Assembly: GCF_000423925.1 (NCBI RefSeq)
Contig: NZ_AUIX01000009.1
Span: 146,918 to 210,917, forward strand
Direction: 5' to 3'
DNA: 64,000 nt
DNA from: Butyrivibrio sp. VCD2006
Lineage (GTDB): Bacteria > Bacillota > Clostridia > Lachnospirales > Lachnospiraceae
A program made the translations under genes and the position numbers. Below, piece by piece: positions 1 through 10,060 of this stretch (positions within the stretch are counted from its first letter, which is position 1; each line of letters starts with the position of its first letter). The notes beneath the pieces were generated by a model. The model ran no database searches. It was given only the letters and a program-made list of their open reading frames with translations, and was not told where the DNA came from.

Positions 1-1964
1 TTCGTGTGGCTTCGCTGAAGGACATGATTAACGCGGGCTATAAGAAGCCGGATATTGCAGGAATGTCACCTAAGCAACAGCTCGACGAAGTGACGGAAGC
101 TGTTCATAATTTTGTTATTGAGCAATATAGAATTTACAATCGATTGTTATTGCCTGAGCTTAGTTCCAATGGAATCGAGATCGTGAAGGACTATAAAAAA
201 CTAAGCCCTGAAGAGGGAGATTATATTGACAGGTACTTCGATGATTTTGTATATCCAGTACTTACTCCGATGGCGGTGGATTCATCGAGACCTTTCCCTC
301 TTATTCGTAATAAGACCCTGAACATCGGTGCTCTTGTTAAGGGCAAGGATAACGATGATGAGATGGAATTCGCCATGGTTCAGGTGCCTTCCGTACTTCC
401 GAGAATAATGGAAATTCCTGAGATGAGCGGCGTAAGAAAGATCATGCTTCTAGAGCAGATCATTCAGAGGAATATTCATAAGCTCTTCCTCAATTATGAT
501 ATCGTATGTTGCCATCCTTTCAGGGTTGGAAGAAATGCCGATCTTTCGATTGATGAGGACGAGGCAGAGGATCTTCTTAAAGAAATAGAGAAACAGCTCA
601 AGAGACGTCAGTGGGGCCAGGCCATAAGACTGGAGGTTGGGAAAGGTTTTGATAAGAGACTTTTAAAGCTTCTTGTTGATGAGCTTAAGGTTGAGCAGAG
701 AGAAGTTTATACCGTTGATGGACCTCTTGATCTTACATTTCTTATGAAAATGTATGGCATAGAAGGCTTTGATTACCTCAAGGAACATGGATATAATCCG
801 CCTGCACAGGTAGTTCAGCTTCCTAATGACAGAGATATCTTTGAGTGCATAAGAGAGGGTGATATCCTTATGCATCACCCTTACGAGAGCTTTGATCCTG
901 TTGTCAGATTTGTTGAGACTGCTGCATCAGATCCGGCAGTACTTGCCATAAAGCAGACCTTGTACCGCGTAAGTGGTAATTCACCTATTATCGCGGCGCT
1001 TGCTAAGGCGGCTGATAACGGCAAGCAGGTTTCCGTTCTCGTTGAATTAAAGGCCCGTTTTGATGAGGAAAACAATATTGTTTGGGCTAAGATGCTTGAG
1101 AAAGCAGGCTGTCACGTAATTTATGGATTAAAGGGTCTCAAGACTCATAGTAAGATAACGCTTGTTGTTAGAAAAGAGGAAGATGGTATCAGGCGTTATG
1201 TTCATTTGGCAACAGGTAATTATAATGATTCCACAGCAAAGCTTTACACTGATGTCGGAATGTTTACCTGCGCTGAAGCCTATGGCGAGGATGCTACTGC
1301 TGTATTTAATATGCTCTCAGGTTATTCGGAGCCGGTTGTTTGGAATAAGCTGACTATTGCACCATTGTGGCTTAAGGACAGAATTCTTGATCTTATTAAA
1401 AGAGAGGCAGATCACGCAAGAAATGGCGAGCCTGCCCATATCATAGCCAAGATGAATTCAATCTGTCACAAGGATGTAATTGCTGCACTCTATGAAGCAA
1501 GCAGTGCAGGGGTTAAGATTGATCTCATTGTAAGAGGTATTTGCTGTCTTAGAACCGGAATCCCCGGAGTCAGCGATAATATCAAGGTTCGTTCTATAGT
1601 TGGTAACTTCCTTGAGCATAGTAGAATTTTCTATTTTGAAAATGGTGGAAGCCCCGAGTACTATGCATCAAGTGCAGACTGGATGCCAAGAAATCTTGAG
1701 CGAAGAGTTGAGATAATGTTCCCTGTTGAGAATCCGGCGCTTCGTGAGAAGCTTTGGCATATCCTTGACTGTGAACTTCGTGATAATGTTAAAGCCCACG
1801 TGATGAATGATAAAGGGGAATATATTAAGGTGACGAAGAGAGGAGGAGATTCTCTTAACTCACAGAAGCTGTTCGGAAAAGAGGCTACGGAACTGGGAAA
1901 GCCAAAGAATATTTCTGAGAACAGAGTCTTTGAACCTGAATATAGAGATGATCATGGACTATAA
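1..1964 (+). CDS. ppk: Polyphosphate kinase 1, 5' end cut by the window
   Basis: PPK1 builds inorganic polyphosphate from the terminal phosphate of ATP through a phosphohistidine. The frame is open from the first bases and begins FRVRVASLKD, which in this family lies some 60-70 residues after the true start, so only the N-terminus is missing. Counting the GTG at base 6 as residue 1, His381 sits in GLKTHSK and His538 in FLEHSR. Their spacing of 157 equals that of the active-site histidines 435 and 592 of the E. coli enzyme. KQTLYRVSG carries a conserved phosphate-binding arginine. The C-terminal catalytic domains are complete. The maf gene follows on the same strand after about 90 bases with no terminator in between, so the two may be cotranscribed. 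Confidence 0.96.
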   Translation, partial: RVASLKDMINAGYKKPDIAGMSPKQQLDEVTEAVHNFVIEQYRIYNRLLLPELSSNGIEIVKDYKKLSPEEGDYIDRYFDDFVYPVLTPMAVDSSRPFPLIRNKTLNIGALVKGKDNDDEMEFAMVQVPSVLPRIMEIPEMSGVRKIMLLEQIIQRNIHKLFLNYDIVCCHPFRVGRNADLSIDEDEAEDLLKEIEKQLKRRQWGQAIRLEVGKGFDKRLLKLLVDELKVEQREVYTVDGPLDLTFLMKMYGIEGFDYLKEHGYNPPAQVVQLPNDRDIFECIREGDILMHHPYESFDPVVRFVETAASDPAVLAIKQTLYRVSGNSPIIAALAKAADNGKQVSVLVELKARFDEENNIVWAKMLEKAGCHVIYGLKGLKTHSKITLVVRKEEDGIRRYVHLATGNYNDSTAKLYTDVGMFTCAEAYGEDATAVFNMLSGYSEPVVWNKLTIAPLWLKDRILDLIKREADHARNGEPAHIIAKMNSICHKDVIAALYEASSAGVKIDLIVRGICCLRTGIPGVSDNIKVRSIVGNFLEHSRIFYFENGGSPEYYASSADWMPRNLERRVEIMFPVENPALREKLWHILDCELRDNVKAHVMNDKGEYIKVTKRGGDSLNSQKLFGKEATELGKPKNISENRVFEPEYRDDHGL

Positions 1965-2055
1965 TTTTTCTCTAAGTACAATGCCTTATTTTGTGTAATA
2001 GCTATATGTACCAGGGAGAAGAAAATCCAGAGTATAGTTTATGAATGAGGAAAAA

Positions 2056-2640
2056 ATGAGATACATACTTGCATCAGGGTCTCCTAGAAGGCGAGAACTT
2101 CTTGGGACTTTGGATATTGAATTTGAAATAATCCCTGCGGAAGGTGAAGAAATAATAACCAGCGATGTTCCTTCAGAGGTTGTGACTTCTCTTTCGGAGC
2201 AGAAGGCTAAAGAGATTTTTCATAAACTTTTTAGAGATAATAAAGACACTCTCGTTGTAATTGGTTCAGATACCGTTGTATCATATAGAGAGAAAATACT
2301 TGGCAAGCCAAAGGACAGAAACGATGCCGAAGAAATGATCCGGAATCTTCAGGGAGAGACACATCAGGTGTATACCGGAGTGACGGTGATATATGGTTCA
2401 GGTGGTGAAGAGAAGTCGTTCTCATTCTACGAGTGTACTGACGTAAATGTATATCCGATGAGTGAAAAGGAAATTATGGATTATCTTGATACCGATGAAC
2501 CTTATGACAAGGCCGGAGCCTATGGTATCCAGGGAATTTTCGGAAGATATGTCAAGGGTATCGAAGGCGACTACAATAATGTGGTTGGACTTCCGCTCTC
2601 AAGATTATATCAGAAATTAAAAACCAGAGATTTAATATAA
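2056..2640 (+). CDS. maf: Maf-like nucleoside triphosphate pyrophosphatase
   Basis: Maf proteins hydrolyse non-canonical or modified nucleoside triphosphates to monophosphates and have been linked to septum control. The protein opens with ILASGSPRRRELL, the family signature, and carries VIGSDTVV, GETHQVYTGV and YDKAGAYGIQG in the usual order over about 194 residues, the normal length. An ATG 15 bases upstream (2041) is also in frame, but GAGG at 2047-2050 stands five bases before 2056 and the protein then starts right at the conserved strand, so 2056 is preferred. It follows ppk at a short distance. Confidence 0.93.
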   Translation: MRYILASGSPRRRELLGTLDIEFEIIPAEGEEIITSDVPSEVVTSLSEQKAKEIFHKLFRDNKDTLVVIGSDTVVSYREKILGKPKDRNDAEEMIRNLQGETHQVYTGVTVIYGSGGEEKSFSFYECTDVNVYPMSEKEIMDYLDTDEPYDKAGAYGIQGIFGRYVKGIEGDYNNVVGLPLSRLYQKLKTRDLI

Positions 2641-2689
2641 CCACTTTATGCACAGGTAATAGGGTAGCCTGTGGGAAAGCGAGCTATGA

Positions 2690-2944
2690 ATGCACGAGTA
2701 TGATGATGCCGTTCTTAATTGTTTTTTAGAAAATCAGGGACAACTTTTTTCTGAAAATGTGGCTGAGAGCCCGGAGGAAGCGGAGGCTTTTCTTGAAGAC
2801 TGCATGGCAGTAGTTGTTGACTCTCCAGAGGAGGTTGAGGAATACTTTGAGGAGGCAGGTCTTGATCCTGGGGATGGCGATGTCATGGAAGCATCTGAAG
2901 TTTTTGATGTCGGTGATGGCAGATATCTCATAGTTGAAGGATGA
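2690..2944 (+). CDS. Small acidic protein of unknown function
   Basis: An 84-residue, strongly acidic protein with about 25 Glu and Asp residues. It has no signal peptide, membrane helix or recognised domain. The middle has a helical pattern (ESPEEAEAFLEDC, DSPEEVEEYFEE) and the end is a short strand-like motif (GDGRYLIVEG). It lies 50 bases after maf and is followed by a clear terminator, so it probably ends the ppk-maf transcript. The ribosome site is weak (GGGAAAGCGAG). The tidy spacing and terminator support a real gene; the function is not recognised. Confidence 0.7.
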   Translation: MHEYDDAVLNCFLENQGQLFSENVAESPEEAEAFLEDCMAVVVDSPEEVEEYFEEAGLDPGDGDVMEASEVFDVGDGRYLIVEG

Positions 2945-3011
2945 ATTTGCGCTTTTTATAACACGAGTAATTTTATATTGCTGATATTAGCGAAAGTTAA
3001 TAAATACTTAA

Positions 3012-3046
3012 GGGAATATACATTGTTTGTATATTCCCTCTTTTTT
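3012..3046 (+). terminator. Rho-independent terminator after the small acidic gene
   Basis: A perfect 11-base stem (GGGAATATACA at 3012-3022 with TGTATATTCCC at 3028-3038) and a five-base loop, followed by a T-rich run. Confidence 0.85.
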
Positions 3047-3076
3047 ACAATTAATTCATAGATGAGGGAAGATACT

Positions 3077-3790
3077 ATGAAAATTGCAAAAAAGTTCTTT
3101 GTATCATTATTGGTATTTGCACTTTCGCTTGTAGTTGTTTTGGAAAGTCCGGCTTGTGCGATACAGGCGGGTGCATCATCCAATTATCTCAAAAAGAATA
3201 ATATCCGAACGACCTTAAAAAAGGGAAAGAATGTTACTGTTCAAAGTGCTTGTCCCGGAATAGGTTATAGGAACAGCAAGGTTCGGATTATGGAATTTGA
3301 AAAAGAAGATGCTGAGGATAGAGAAGGGTATGAGTGTGCATATATCAAGGTGAAAATCTCTACTCCTAAACTTAATTCAGGTCAGGTAGCAAGGGCTGTC
3401 AAGGCAGCTAACAAGAGTGGTCTTGGAAACAGTATTACTGCTACCTATAATGCTGTTGTCATAGATGGGAAAAGCGGATTGTCACTTGGCGCCTTTACAT
3501 TAGGGACCACTGAGGTTGATGGAGTGTTATCGGCCTGTGTGAGATCATATGACAGCTATTATGAACAGAAGGCCGGCGGCTATGATGTTGCCGGATACAA
3601 AGATCTTATTTATACTATTGCAGTCTGCTATCCAAAGAAGAGAAAGAATATTTATGTAGGTATAGCAGGGACAACAGATTTGGACTATATGATGTGTCAG
3701 GATTTTGAAATCAGAAATATGAAATTTGCAAAGACAAATATGTACAGCAAAAAGAATGCTAAGCTAAGTTCATTTCTTAAAGTTAATTAA
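3077..3790 (+). CDS. Exported protein of unknown function
   Basis: A protein of about 237 residues with a clear signal peptide: MKIAKKFF, a hydrophobic stretch of about 20 residues (VSLLVFALSLVVVLES), then a probable cleavage site near PACAIQA. The mature part is lysine- and tyrosine-rich with no domain I recognise. Its tail (KKNAKLSSFLKVN) is basic. An in-frame ATG lies at 3062, but GAGGGAAG sits five bases before the ATG at 3077, which gives the better ribosome site and a typical signal peptide start. It stands alone between two terminators and converges with the large minus-strand gene. Confidence 0.82.
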   Translation: MKIAKKFFVSLLVFALSLVVVLESPACAIQAGASSNYLKKNNIRTTLKKGKNVTVQSACPGIGYRNSKVRIMEFEKEDAEDREGYECAYIKVKISTPKLNSGQVARAVKAANKSGLGNSITATYNAVVIDGKSGLSLGAFTLGTTEVDGVLSACVRSYDSYYEQKAGGYDVAGYKDLIYTIAVCYPKKRKNIYVGIAGTTDLDYMMCQDFEIRNMKFAKTNMYSKKNAKLSSFLKVN

Positions 3791-3800
3791 GATGGCAAAA

Positions 3801-3836
3801 GCCCCTGTTCATTTCGAACAGGGACTTTTAATTTTT
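3801..3836. terminator. Bidirectional terminator between convergent genes
   Basis: CCCTGTTC at 3803-3810 pairs with GAACAGGG at 3816-3823 and is followed by a T-rich stretch. A-rich sequence on the left side lets it serve the minus-strand gene as well. Confidence 0.8.
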
Positions 3837-3847
3837 GTTATCATTTG

Positions 3848-6800
3848 TTATTTAAGCTTTTTGAATTTAAACTTTGCCTTTTTAGCACCGGCTTTTTTAT
3901 ACTTTTTAACAAGCTTGTTATAAGTTTTTTTATTCTTGGCAGTAAGAGTGATCTTAGTGCCGTCTTTTAATCCCTTGAAAGCGTTTTTGTTCAGTTTGGA
4001 TACATTTTTACCAACGATAATACTCTTTAGCTTCTTACAGTTTTTAAATGCTTTTGAGCCTATCGAAGTGACTGCATATTTCTTTGAACCAATAGTTACA
4101 TTTTCAGGAATTATTATCTTTGATACCTTTTTGTTGCTAATGGCTTCAAATCGAACTTCGCTGTCAGAGGTAATTACATATATCGCTCCGGAAGTAGGAT
4201 CTGTAAACTTATCACCCTTCTTGTAGCCGGTTTCTGTAGTGGTAGTCGAAGGAGAATCAACAGGTATGACAGTAGGAGCGTTGTCATTACCGGTATTTCC
4301 TGTTTCAGAAGCATCTGATGATGGCGTATCTGATGCAGGCTCGTTTCCGGGATTTTGTGGTTCGTCATTTTCACCCGGCTCATCTTCGGGAACTTCGCCT
4401 GATGAATCCTTGATAATTATCTTGCAGGTAGCTGTCTTACCACCGTAGGAAGCAGTAATTGTTGCTGTTCCGGGAGCAATGGGCTTTATCCTGATTGAGC
4501 CTGAATAACCGCTTGGAACATTATAATTTTCGGAATCAAATGGTACAATTTCTGCTTTGGTAGTATTACTGGATGTCCAGGTTACGTTGTAAAGTGAGTT
4601 TAAGTCATCATTTCCTGCATGAAGAGAGAGTAGCCTGTAATTACCGCTACTATCAGGATGGGCGATTAGCTCGTGATCCGAAAGCTCTAAGCTGTTCATT
4701 TTCTTGACAGTCAGTTCACAGCTATCTGAATATGAGCTATTGGAATCAGCATAAGTAGCTGTCAAAGTGACCTTTCCGGGGGCTTTGGTTATGAGATAAC
4801 CATCGCTGTTAAAGGTAGCTACCGATTCATCGCTGCTTTTGAATGTTATTTTATCAAGAAGATCAGCAGGCTCCACCTTGAATAGTGATGACAATTCAGC
4901 AAAGGAATTTTCATCCAAAGTTTGTTTTTGCTGGACAAAGGACAATTTAGGAGCATTTACACCTACCGCCAAGACACCCATCCGCCCTTCTTCGTCAGTG
5001 ACGGTTACTAATACGACACCAGGCTTCCTTGCTATTAACCCTCCATCAGCTGTTATGGATAAAACCGTTTCGTCAGAGGTGCTATAGGTGAGCTTTGAAC
5101 GATTTATCCAATGATTCATGCCATCCTCATACACACTGAAATAATATGGCTCTTGTCCCACGAACAGTTCTTTAGGATAGGAGTCGAAATCTAAGGTCTC
5201 TGCCTTTCTTGAAATTTTGGACAGGTCATTTAAGACAACTGTTTCGTCATGTGAAACTTTATCAGACATATCCCTTATTGTAACGCTTATGGAGAGGCTG
5301 TTAATACTTGTTATATCTGTGATGTAGTATTCTTCGGGAATAATCATGTTTCCATACATTTTCTCGCCGGGGTAGAGACATTCGCTCTTAAGGGTATTGA
5401 AAATGTAATTGTCATTTACACTTTTTTCGTTAACCTTATTAATATACGCTGAAAACTGGTAAGTATTATTTTTTGATTTATTCTGTATATACAATGAAAT
5501 TACGGATTCAATTAAGTTGTGATTGTAACACCTTTCGTATATACTTGTTACTTCAGCGCTAATATCCTTAAAGTTTAGACTGAGATCCTTACCTGAAGGA
5601 GTTCTTCTTACATATGATGTGGCTGTTCCGGTTCCGGGCTTTATTACAAAAGGCCATTTTGAATGTTTTCCATTTTCTACCAGATAATCGACTGTTCCAC
5701 GAAGCTCCGAAATTTCCATTGTACCCAATTGGGCAAACACATCTTCGCCAATGGAAAATGTATGCTTTTTGGGAGTGCCTTTTGTTATTTTTCCGGAGGT
5801 TTTTAGTTTCTGGGTGTAACCGTGATGAAAACTGTGTACCTTGAGACCATTTATGCTAGTAATGGTAATGTCGCTGTTTATTGGCTGTGCTCCAAGACAT
5901 TCTTCAGTAATATCCAGACGATAGCTTGACCCAACCATCTGCGCACTGTCAAGACTAATACTGAATACATTATCTTCCTTGAACAATAATCCGCTGGCAT
6001 TAAGAGATGGCGCTTTTACAATAGGTTTATTTTTAAGTTCAGTGGTCTCTTCCCTTTTAGGAAGTACACGGATATATGCTTCTGCTGTAAGGGGTGTAGG
6101 ATATCCTTCCATACTGGCAGTAGCGATTATCTTTGTAATTCCTTCTGATTTGCCATACAGCCTTTTATAAGGCCCCATGACTGCAATGTTTTCATCTTCG
6201 GTTTTTATTGAAACATTAAAATTATCCATTGACTCAGGATATATGGAGTAGTCGTAAGGAATGAAATCATCACAGGCTACGGCTTTGGAATATATTACGA
6301 GTTTGGGACTTCTGACATCCAATGCTTTTTGAAAAATTAACGTTCCATAAGCTGCGCGTATGATTGTCACTCCGGGAACGCCGGTAAGTGTGATATTACC
6401 ATTACTGTCAATTGTAGCGATGCTTTCATCACTGCTTGACCAGACGATTTTTTCGTGTGGAATACTGGTTTCGGGCTTCCTGTCATCTAGTGCTAATTTA
6501 CAGGAACGCGGATCATCGCCTATATAAAATGTATTATAACAGCTCTTAGAGGAATCATTTTTGTTAACAAAATACACATTTAAAGATTGATAAGAATGAG
6601 CTGAATCTTCTATAACAATTATTTTTCCAAAATCCAGATTTGCATTTTTTGTGGAAATGACTTTTCCTGAGTCGGTGTTTTTTAAAGTGTAAGTGACTGG
6701 TTCAACCGCCTTGTTTTTAAGCAAATTTTCAAGCTTCGAATTGTCTCCTAGGTAGCTAGGGCTTCTATTTACAGAATAAATATTTGGTGAAAGATAAAAA

Positions 6801-7570
6801 CTGAATATTTTTGAACCATCCTTATAGCTTGCAGTTAAAAGCAAATTAGAAGAAGTAGTGTTCTGGTAATCACAATAAATATCATAGTCACCCTTCGAAT
6901 CCTTCTTGAATGCAGATAGGTTAAATACAACAGCCCCCTTTATGGAACTATTATCACTTGAATTGAATTTTGCACCGGTGAGCTCATTAAAAAGAATCTC
7001 ATCATTGGAGGAATCATCTTCAAGAGCTGCGTGAAATGTACCATTTTTTTCATTAAGAAGAATCTTATCCGTTGTATCAATAATCTTTATGTAACCATCG
7101 ATATTTTTTACTCTATTTACTTTTCCTTCCAGTAGAGTAGAGAACGAAATTACAGCCGGTCTCGATACGGTCGCGCCTTTCCCTATACGAAAACTGGAAA
7201 GGTATCCGGAAAGGTGTGGATAACCTTCCTGCTCAATACTTCTTGTTATGGCCAAAGGTGAGGAAAGGTTTTTTCCATTAATCTTTGTAACATAAACGTT
7301 GACAAAAACAGGCTTAGTGTATTTGTTCTCGAATTTGAGATCCAAATAATATCCTGCGAGATAGTTAGGATTAAGATGAGGAATATCATTATATTGAAGA
7401 GATGTTCCTCCAATAGTGACCTTCATGTATTTGTTATTGGAAAACAGGACTTTACCTTTGTTGTCCCTGACAGATGCGGACGCATCCAGTGAATTGAGAT
7501 TGATGCACAGAAGCATCAAAAGAAGCGCAAACAGCAGCCGGGCTGCGATTGCTTTAACCCTTTTTTTCAT
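3848..7570 (-). CDS. Large secreted protein with Ig-like repeats and a BspA-type C-terminus
   Basis: An exported protein of 1240 residues. ATG at 7570 has GGAGGG eight bases upstream and opens a signal peptide (MKKRVKAIAARLLFALLLML). At least three bacterial Ig-like (Big_2) domains are visible by their signature of WSSSDESIATI, a glycine turn, then PGVTIIRA or PGKVTLTA. A low-complexity acidic Pro/Asp/Ser linker follows, then one BspA-like leucine-rich repeat (VTSIGSKAFKNCKKLKSI) and a strongly basic tail (KAGAKKAKFKFKKLK). The same repeat-plus-tail closes the giant protein ending at 51523. The layout suggests a wall-associated adhesin or scaffold; no catalytic domain is seen. It lies downstream of the HAD gene on the same strand. 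Confidence 0.88.
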   Translation of the reverse strand: MKKRVKAIAARLLFALLLMLLCINLNSLDASASVRDNKGKVLFSNNKYMKVTIGGTSLQYNDIPHLNPNYLAGYYLDLKFENKYTKPVFVNVYVTKINGKNLSSPLAITRSIEQEGYPHLSGYLSSFRIGKGATVSRPAVISFSTLLEGKVNRVKNIDGYIKIIDTTDKILLNEKNGTFHAALEDDSSNDEILFNELTGAKFNSSDNSSIKGAVVFNLSAFKKDSKGDYDIYCDYQNTTSSNLLLTASYKDGSKIFSFYLSPNIYSVNRSPSYLGDNSKLENLLKNKAVEPVTYTLKNTDSGKVISTKNANLDFGKIIVIEDSAHSYQSLNVYFVNKNDSSKSCYNTFYIGDDPRSCKLALDDRKPETSIPHEKIVWSSSDESIATIDSNGNITLTGVPGVTIIRAAYGTLIFQKALDVRSPKLVIYSKAVACDDFIPYDYSIYPESMDNFNVSIKTEDENIAVMGPYKRLYGKSEGITKIIATASMEGYPTPLTAEAYIRVLPKREETTELKNKPIVKAPSLNASGLLFKEDNVFSISLDSAQMVGSSYRLDITEECLGAQPINSDITITSINGLKVHSFHHGYTQKLKTSGKITKGTPKKHTFSIGEDVFAQLGTMEISELRGTVDYLVENGKHSKWPFVIKPGTGTATSYVRRTPSGKDLSLNFKDISAEVTSIYERCYNHNLIESVISLYIQNKSKNNTYQFSAYINKVNEKSVNDNYIFNTLKSECLYPGEKMYGNMIIPEEYYITDITSINSLSISVTIRDMSDKVSHDETVVLNDLSKISRKAETLDFDSYPKELFVGQEPYYFSVYEDGMNHWINRSKLTYSTSDETVLSITADGGLIARKPGVVLVTVTDEEGRMGVLAVGVNAPKLSFVQQKQTLDENSFAELSSLFKVEPADLLDKITFKSSDESVATFNSDGYLITKAPGKVTLTATYADSNSSYSDSCELTVKKMNSLELSDHELIAHPDSSGNYRLLSLHAGNDDLNSLYNVTWTSSNTTKAEIVPFDSENYNVPSGYSGSIRIKPIAPGTATITASYGGKTATCKIIIKDSSGEVPEDEPGENDEPQNPGNEPASDTPSSDASETGNTGNDNAPTVIPVDSPSTTTTETGYKKGDKFTDPTSGAIYVITSDSEVRFEAISNKKVSKIIIPENVTIGSKKYAVTSIGSKAFKNCKKLKSIIVGKNVSKLNKNAFKGLKDGTKITLTAKNKKTYNKLVKKYKKAGAKKAKFKFKKLK

Positions 7571-7628
7571 ACACTTTCCCTCCAAATGATTTCGGGATAG
7601 TTCCCGATAATAATAGACTTAAGGACTA

Positions 7629-8435
7629 TTATAGATTGTTTAGAAGAATCTTAGCAAGACCATCGTTATTATTATCGGTCTCTGTAATGATATCAGCTGC
7701 TTTTTTTACTTCATCGGTGCCATTTATCATTCCGATTCCAAGACCTGCAGCCTTTATCATAGAGATATCGTTTTCTTCATCGCCTGCTGCGATTGTGCTT
7801 TCATGTGGGATTCCTAGATGATCGGCAAGCCTTACAACAGCGCTTCCTTTTCCTGCCTCGGAATTGAAAATCTCAAGGTAGTAGGGATTTGAATAAAGAA
7901 GAGTGAGCCTGTCACCGGCATATTCTTCGACAGCCGCCTTAAAGCGATCACACTTATCACGGTCATGAAGCTCAATTCCGATTATCTTGCAGGGCACATC
8001 GGTGAGGGCAGAGCAAATATCGTCTGTTACTATATAAGGAGTCTTGATAACTCTTCTGTAGTATGTAAGCTCTTCATCCTCATAAGGTGTTATGATATTT
8101 TCGTCGGTGTAGGTATGACAATGTACACCATATTCTTTTGCCAGGGAAAAAATATCAGGTATCATTTCAAAAGGTACACCGGTTCTGTATACATCTCTCT
8201 TATTATCACAATCATAGATTTGCGAACCATTGTAAGCGACAAGAAAGCTCCCCGGGAAAAACAGATCGTTGTCCCTTTGTGCGGCCATGGCACTTTCTAA
8301 GGATCTTCCTGTATTTATCGCAAAGTGATTACCTGCACCGGTGAATTTCTTTAAGGCATCCATAGTAACAGGTGATACTTTTTTCTCTTTTGTTAATAAT
8401 GTTCCATCCAAATCAGTGAAAAAAATCTTACTCAT
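7629..8435 (-). CDS. Cof-type HAD-superfamily phosphatase
   Basis: A cytoplasmic phosphatase of the Cof/YidA group, which acts on sugar phosphates and similar small metabolites. Motif I is FFTDLDGTLLT near the N-terminus with the nucleophile and acid/base aspartates, motif II is the AINTGRS segment, and motif IV is AAGDEENDISMIKAAGLG with the metal-binding aspartates. The cap domain lies between them. The length of 268 residues is usual. An in-frame ATG lies at 8447, but GGAG stands six bases before the ATG at 8435, which also gives the usual family start MSKIFFTDLDG. The substrate cannot be told from sequence. Confidence 0.93.
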   Translation of the reverse strand: MSKIFFTDLDGTLLTKEKKVSPVTMDALKKFTGAGNHFAINTGRSLESAMAAQRDNDLFFPGSFLVAYNGSQIYDCDNKRDVYRTGVPFEMIPDIFSLAKEYGVHCHTYTDENIITPYEDEELTYYRRVIKTPYIVTDDICSALTDVPCKIIGIELHDRDKCDRFKAAVEEYAGDRLTLLYSNPYYLEIFNSEAGKGSAVVRLADHLGIPHESTIAAGDEENDISMIKAAGLGIGMINGTDEVKKAADIITETDNNNDGLAKILLNNL

Positions 8436-8499
8436 GGCAATCTCCATATTCTATAAAATACTTAGTGAATTATATACTGATTGTTCACCTGTGTAAAAT

Positions 8500-8529
8500 T
8501 TGATTTTTTGCTTGTGATGCGCTTATTAT
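8500..8529 (+). promoter_or_regulatory. Candidate promoter of the PHP gene
   Basis: TTGATT at 8500-8505 and TATTAT at 8524-8529 with an 18-base spacer, about 45 bases before the PHP start codon in the divergent intergenic region. Confidence 0.4.
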
Positions 8530-8576
8530 AAAATGATTGATAGCACATGACTTTTACATCTAAAACGGAGATTAGT

Positions 8577-9440
8577 ATGAAAAAAGCGGACTTACACACT
8601 CATTCGACTGCATCAGACGGAACATATTCACCATCAGAACTAATAGATTATGCTTATGAAAAAGGGCTTTCAGCAATTGCGCTTACTGATCACGATACGG
8701 TATCCGGACTTTTTGAGGCAATGGAACGAGGGAAGCTTTATCCTGAGCTTGAGGTAATCCCCGGCATAGAGTATTCGACTGTCAGAAATGGAAAGGACGT
8801 TCATATAGTCGGGCTATATATAGACTATCAGAGCGATAGCTTTAAGAAGTCTCTTCAGGGCTTTATAGATTCAAGAACAGAACGTAACAGACAAATGTGC
8901 AAAAAACTCACTGATGCCGGGATGCCAATAACCTATGAAGAACTCGTTCAAAAGAATCCGGGAGCAGTTATCACAAGGGCTCACTTTGGCAAACTGCTTT
9001 TGGAAAAAGGATATATAACGAGTGTAAAGGAAGCCTTTGACAGATTCATAGGTGATCACTGTCCGTATTATGTTCCAAGAGAAAAAATAACACCGGAAAT
9101 GGCAATTGATCAGATTTTATCGGCAGGAGGAGTGCCGGTTCTGGCGCATCCTGTTCTTTACGGACTTGGAAGGGATGCAATGGACGAACTTGTTCATTCC
9201 ATGAAAGATGCCGGAATTGTTGGTATTGAAGCCATCTATGGAACATATACACCTCAGGACGAGCGCGATATAAAAGCACTTGCTATGAAATATAATCTTC
9301 TTATCAGTGGAGGCTCGGATTTTCATGGGAAAAACAAGCCCCATATTGACCTAGGAGCCGGAACAGGGAAAATGACAGTTCCTTATGAAGTCGCCGAGCG
9401 AATAAAGGAATATTATCTGAAAAATAAGAAAGCTTTATAG
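8577..9440 (+). CDS. PHP-domain phosphoesterase, RNase AM/YciV-like
   Basis: A metal-dependent phosphoesterase of 287 residues. The PHP motifs are in order: ADLHTHSTASDG at the N-terminus, ALTDHDTVSG, an EYST site, ITRAHFGK, PVLAHPVLYG and GSDFHGKNK near the end. Standalone PHP proteins of this length in bacteria include the nucleoside 3',5'-bisphosphatase/5'-3' exoribonuclease group (YciV) and this protein fits that set; the exact substrate is inferred. ATG at 8577 is preceded by GGAG at a six-base spacing; an upstream in-frame ATG at 8547 has no ribosome site. Confidence 0.9.
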   Translation: MKKADLHTHSTASDGTYSPSELIDYAYEKGLSAIALTDHDTVSGLFEAMERGKLYPELEVIPGIEYSTVRNGKDVHIVGLYIDYQSDSFKKSLQGFIDSRTERNRQMCKKLTDAGMPITYEELVQKNPGAVITRAHFGKLLLEKGYITSVKEAFDRFIGDHCPYYVPREKITPEMAIDQILSAGGVPVLAHPVLYGLGRDAMDELVHSMKDAGIVGIEAIYGTYTPQDERDIKALAMKYNLLISGGSDFHGKNKPHIDLGAGTGKMTVPYEVAERIKEYYLKNKKAL

Positions 9441-9556
9441 AATTAAAATACTGAAATAGATATAAACTAAAATTTCTAGATATTTAAGAGTTATGTGACC
9501 TTCTACACTGTATAATCTATATATAGTAGATTATCCAAAGTGCAGGAGGTCTTTCT

Positions 9557-10054
9557 ATGTATGTTTTTGATGAAGCCATAATAATGGATATTGATCCTTT
9601 GAAATGGGATTCCACAGGCTATACGAGGCATGTGGCTTCATGTAATGCGGATTTTTTCAGAATCAGGGACTTTGGAACAATATATTTGTATACCACAGAT
9701 AGCGATTATAAAGAGAATCACCCCTATGATCTATACCTTTCAAAGACTGCTCCTTTGAGAGATGCCAATGACGAAGAAGACGAGTACTTCGGATATCTCA
9801 CTATGGCTGACTATAAAAGATTCGAAACGATAGATGTTTTGGAGGATATGGCCAATCCGGGAAGCTTTGTTAAAGAAAACAGCGTTCAGGAGGCGGTTCT
9901 TAAAACCTTCAATGCTTCGAAGGAATTAGCAGGAAAAGAGCCATTGCCCTTTGTAGGAAACTTCCGTCTTATGGGACAGGTTTATAATGACGATGGTTAT
10001 CAAAAACTCAAGACCTCTGTTGAATTATATTTTAGATATATATATGTTAGATGA
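9557..10054 (+). CDS. Conserved-looking cytoplasmic protein of unknown function
   Basis: 165 residues, acidic, without a signal peptide or membrane segment and with no domain I recognise. The start is strong: AGGAGG with an eight-base gap before ATG at 9557. The N-terminus (MYVFDEAIIMDIDPLKW) and C-terminus (KLKTSVELYFRYIYVR) look like beta strands of a compact fold. It is monocistronic, with a terminator just after the stop. No function is proposed. Confidence 0.75.
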   Translation: MYVFDEAIIMDIDPLKWDSTGYTRHVASCNADFFRIRDFGTIYLYTTDSDYKENHPYDLYLSKTAPLRDANDEEDEYFGYLTMADYKRFETIDVLEDMANPGSFVKENSVQEAVLKTFNASKELAGKEPLPFVGNFRLMGQVYNDDGYQKLKTSVELYFRYIYVR

Positions 10055-10060
10055 ATAGTA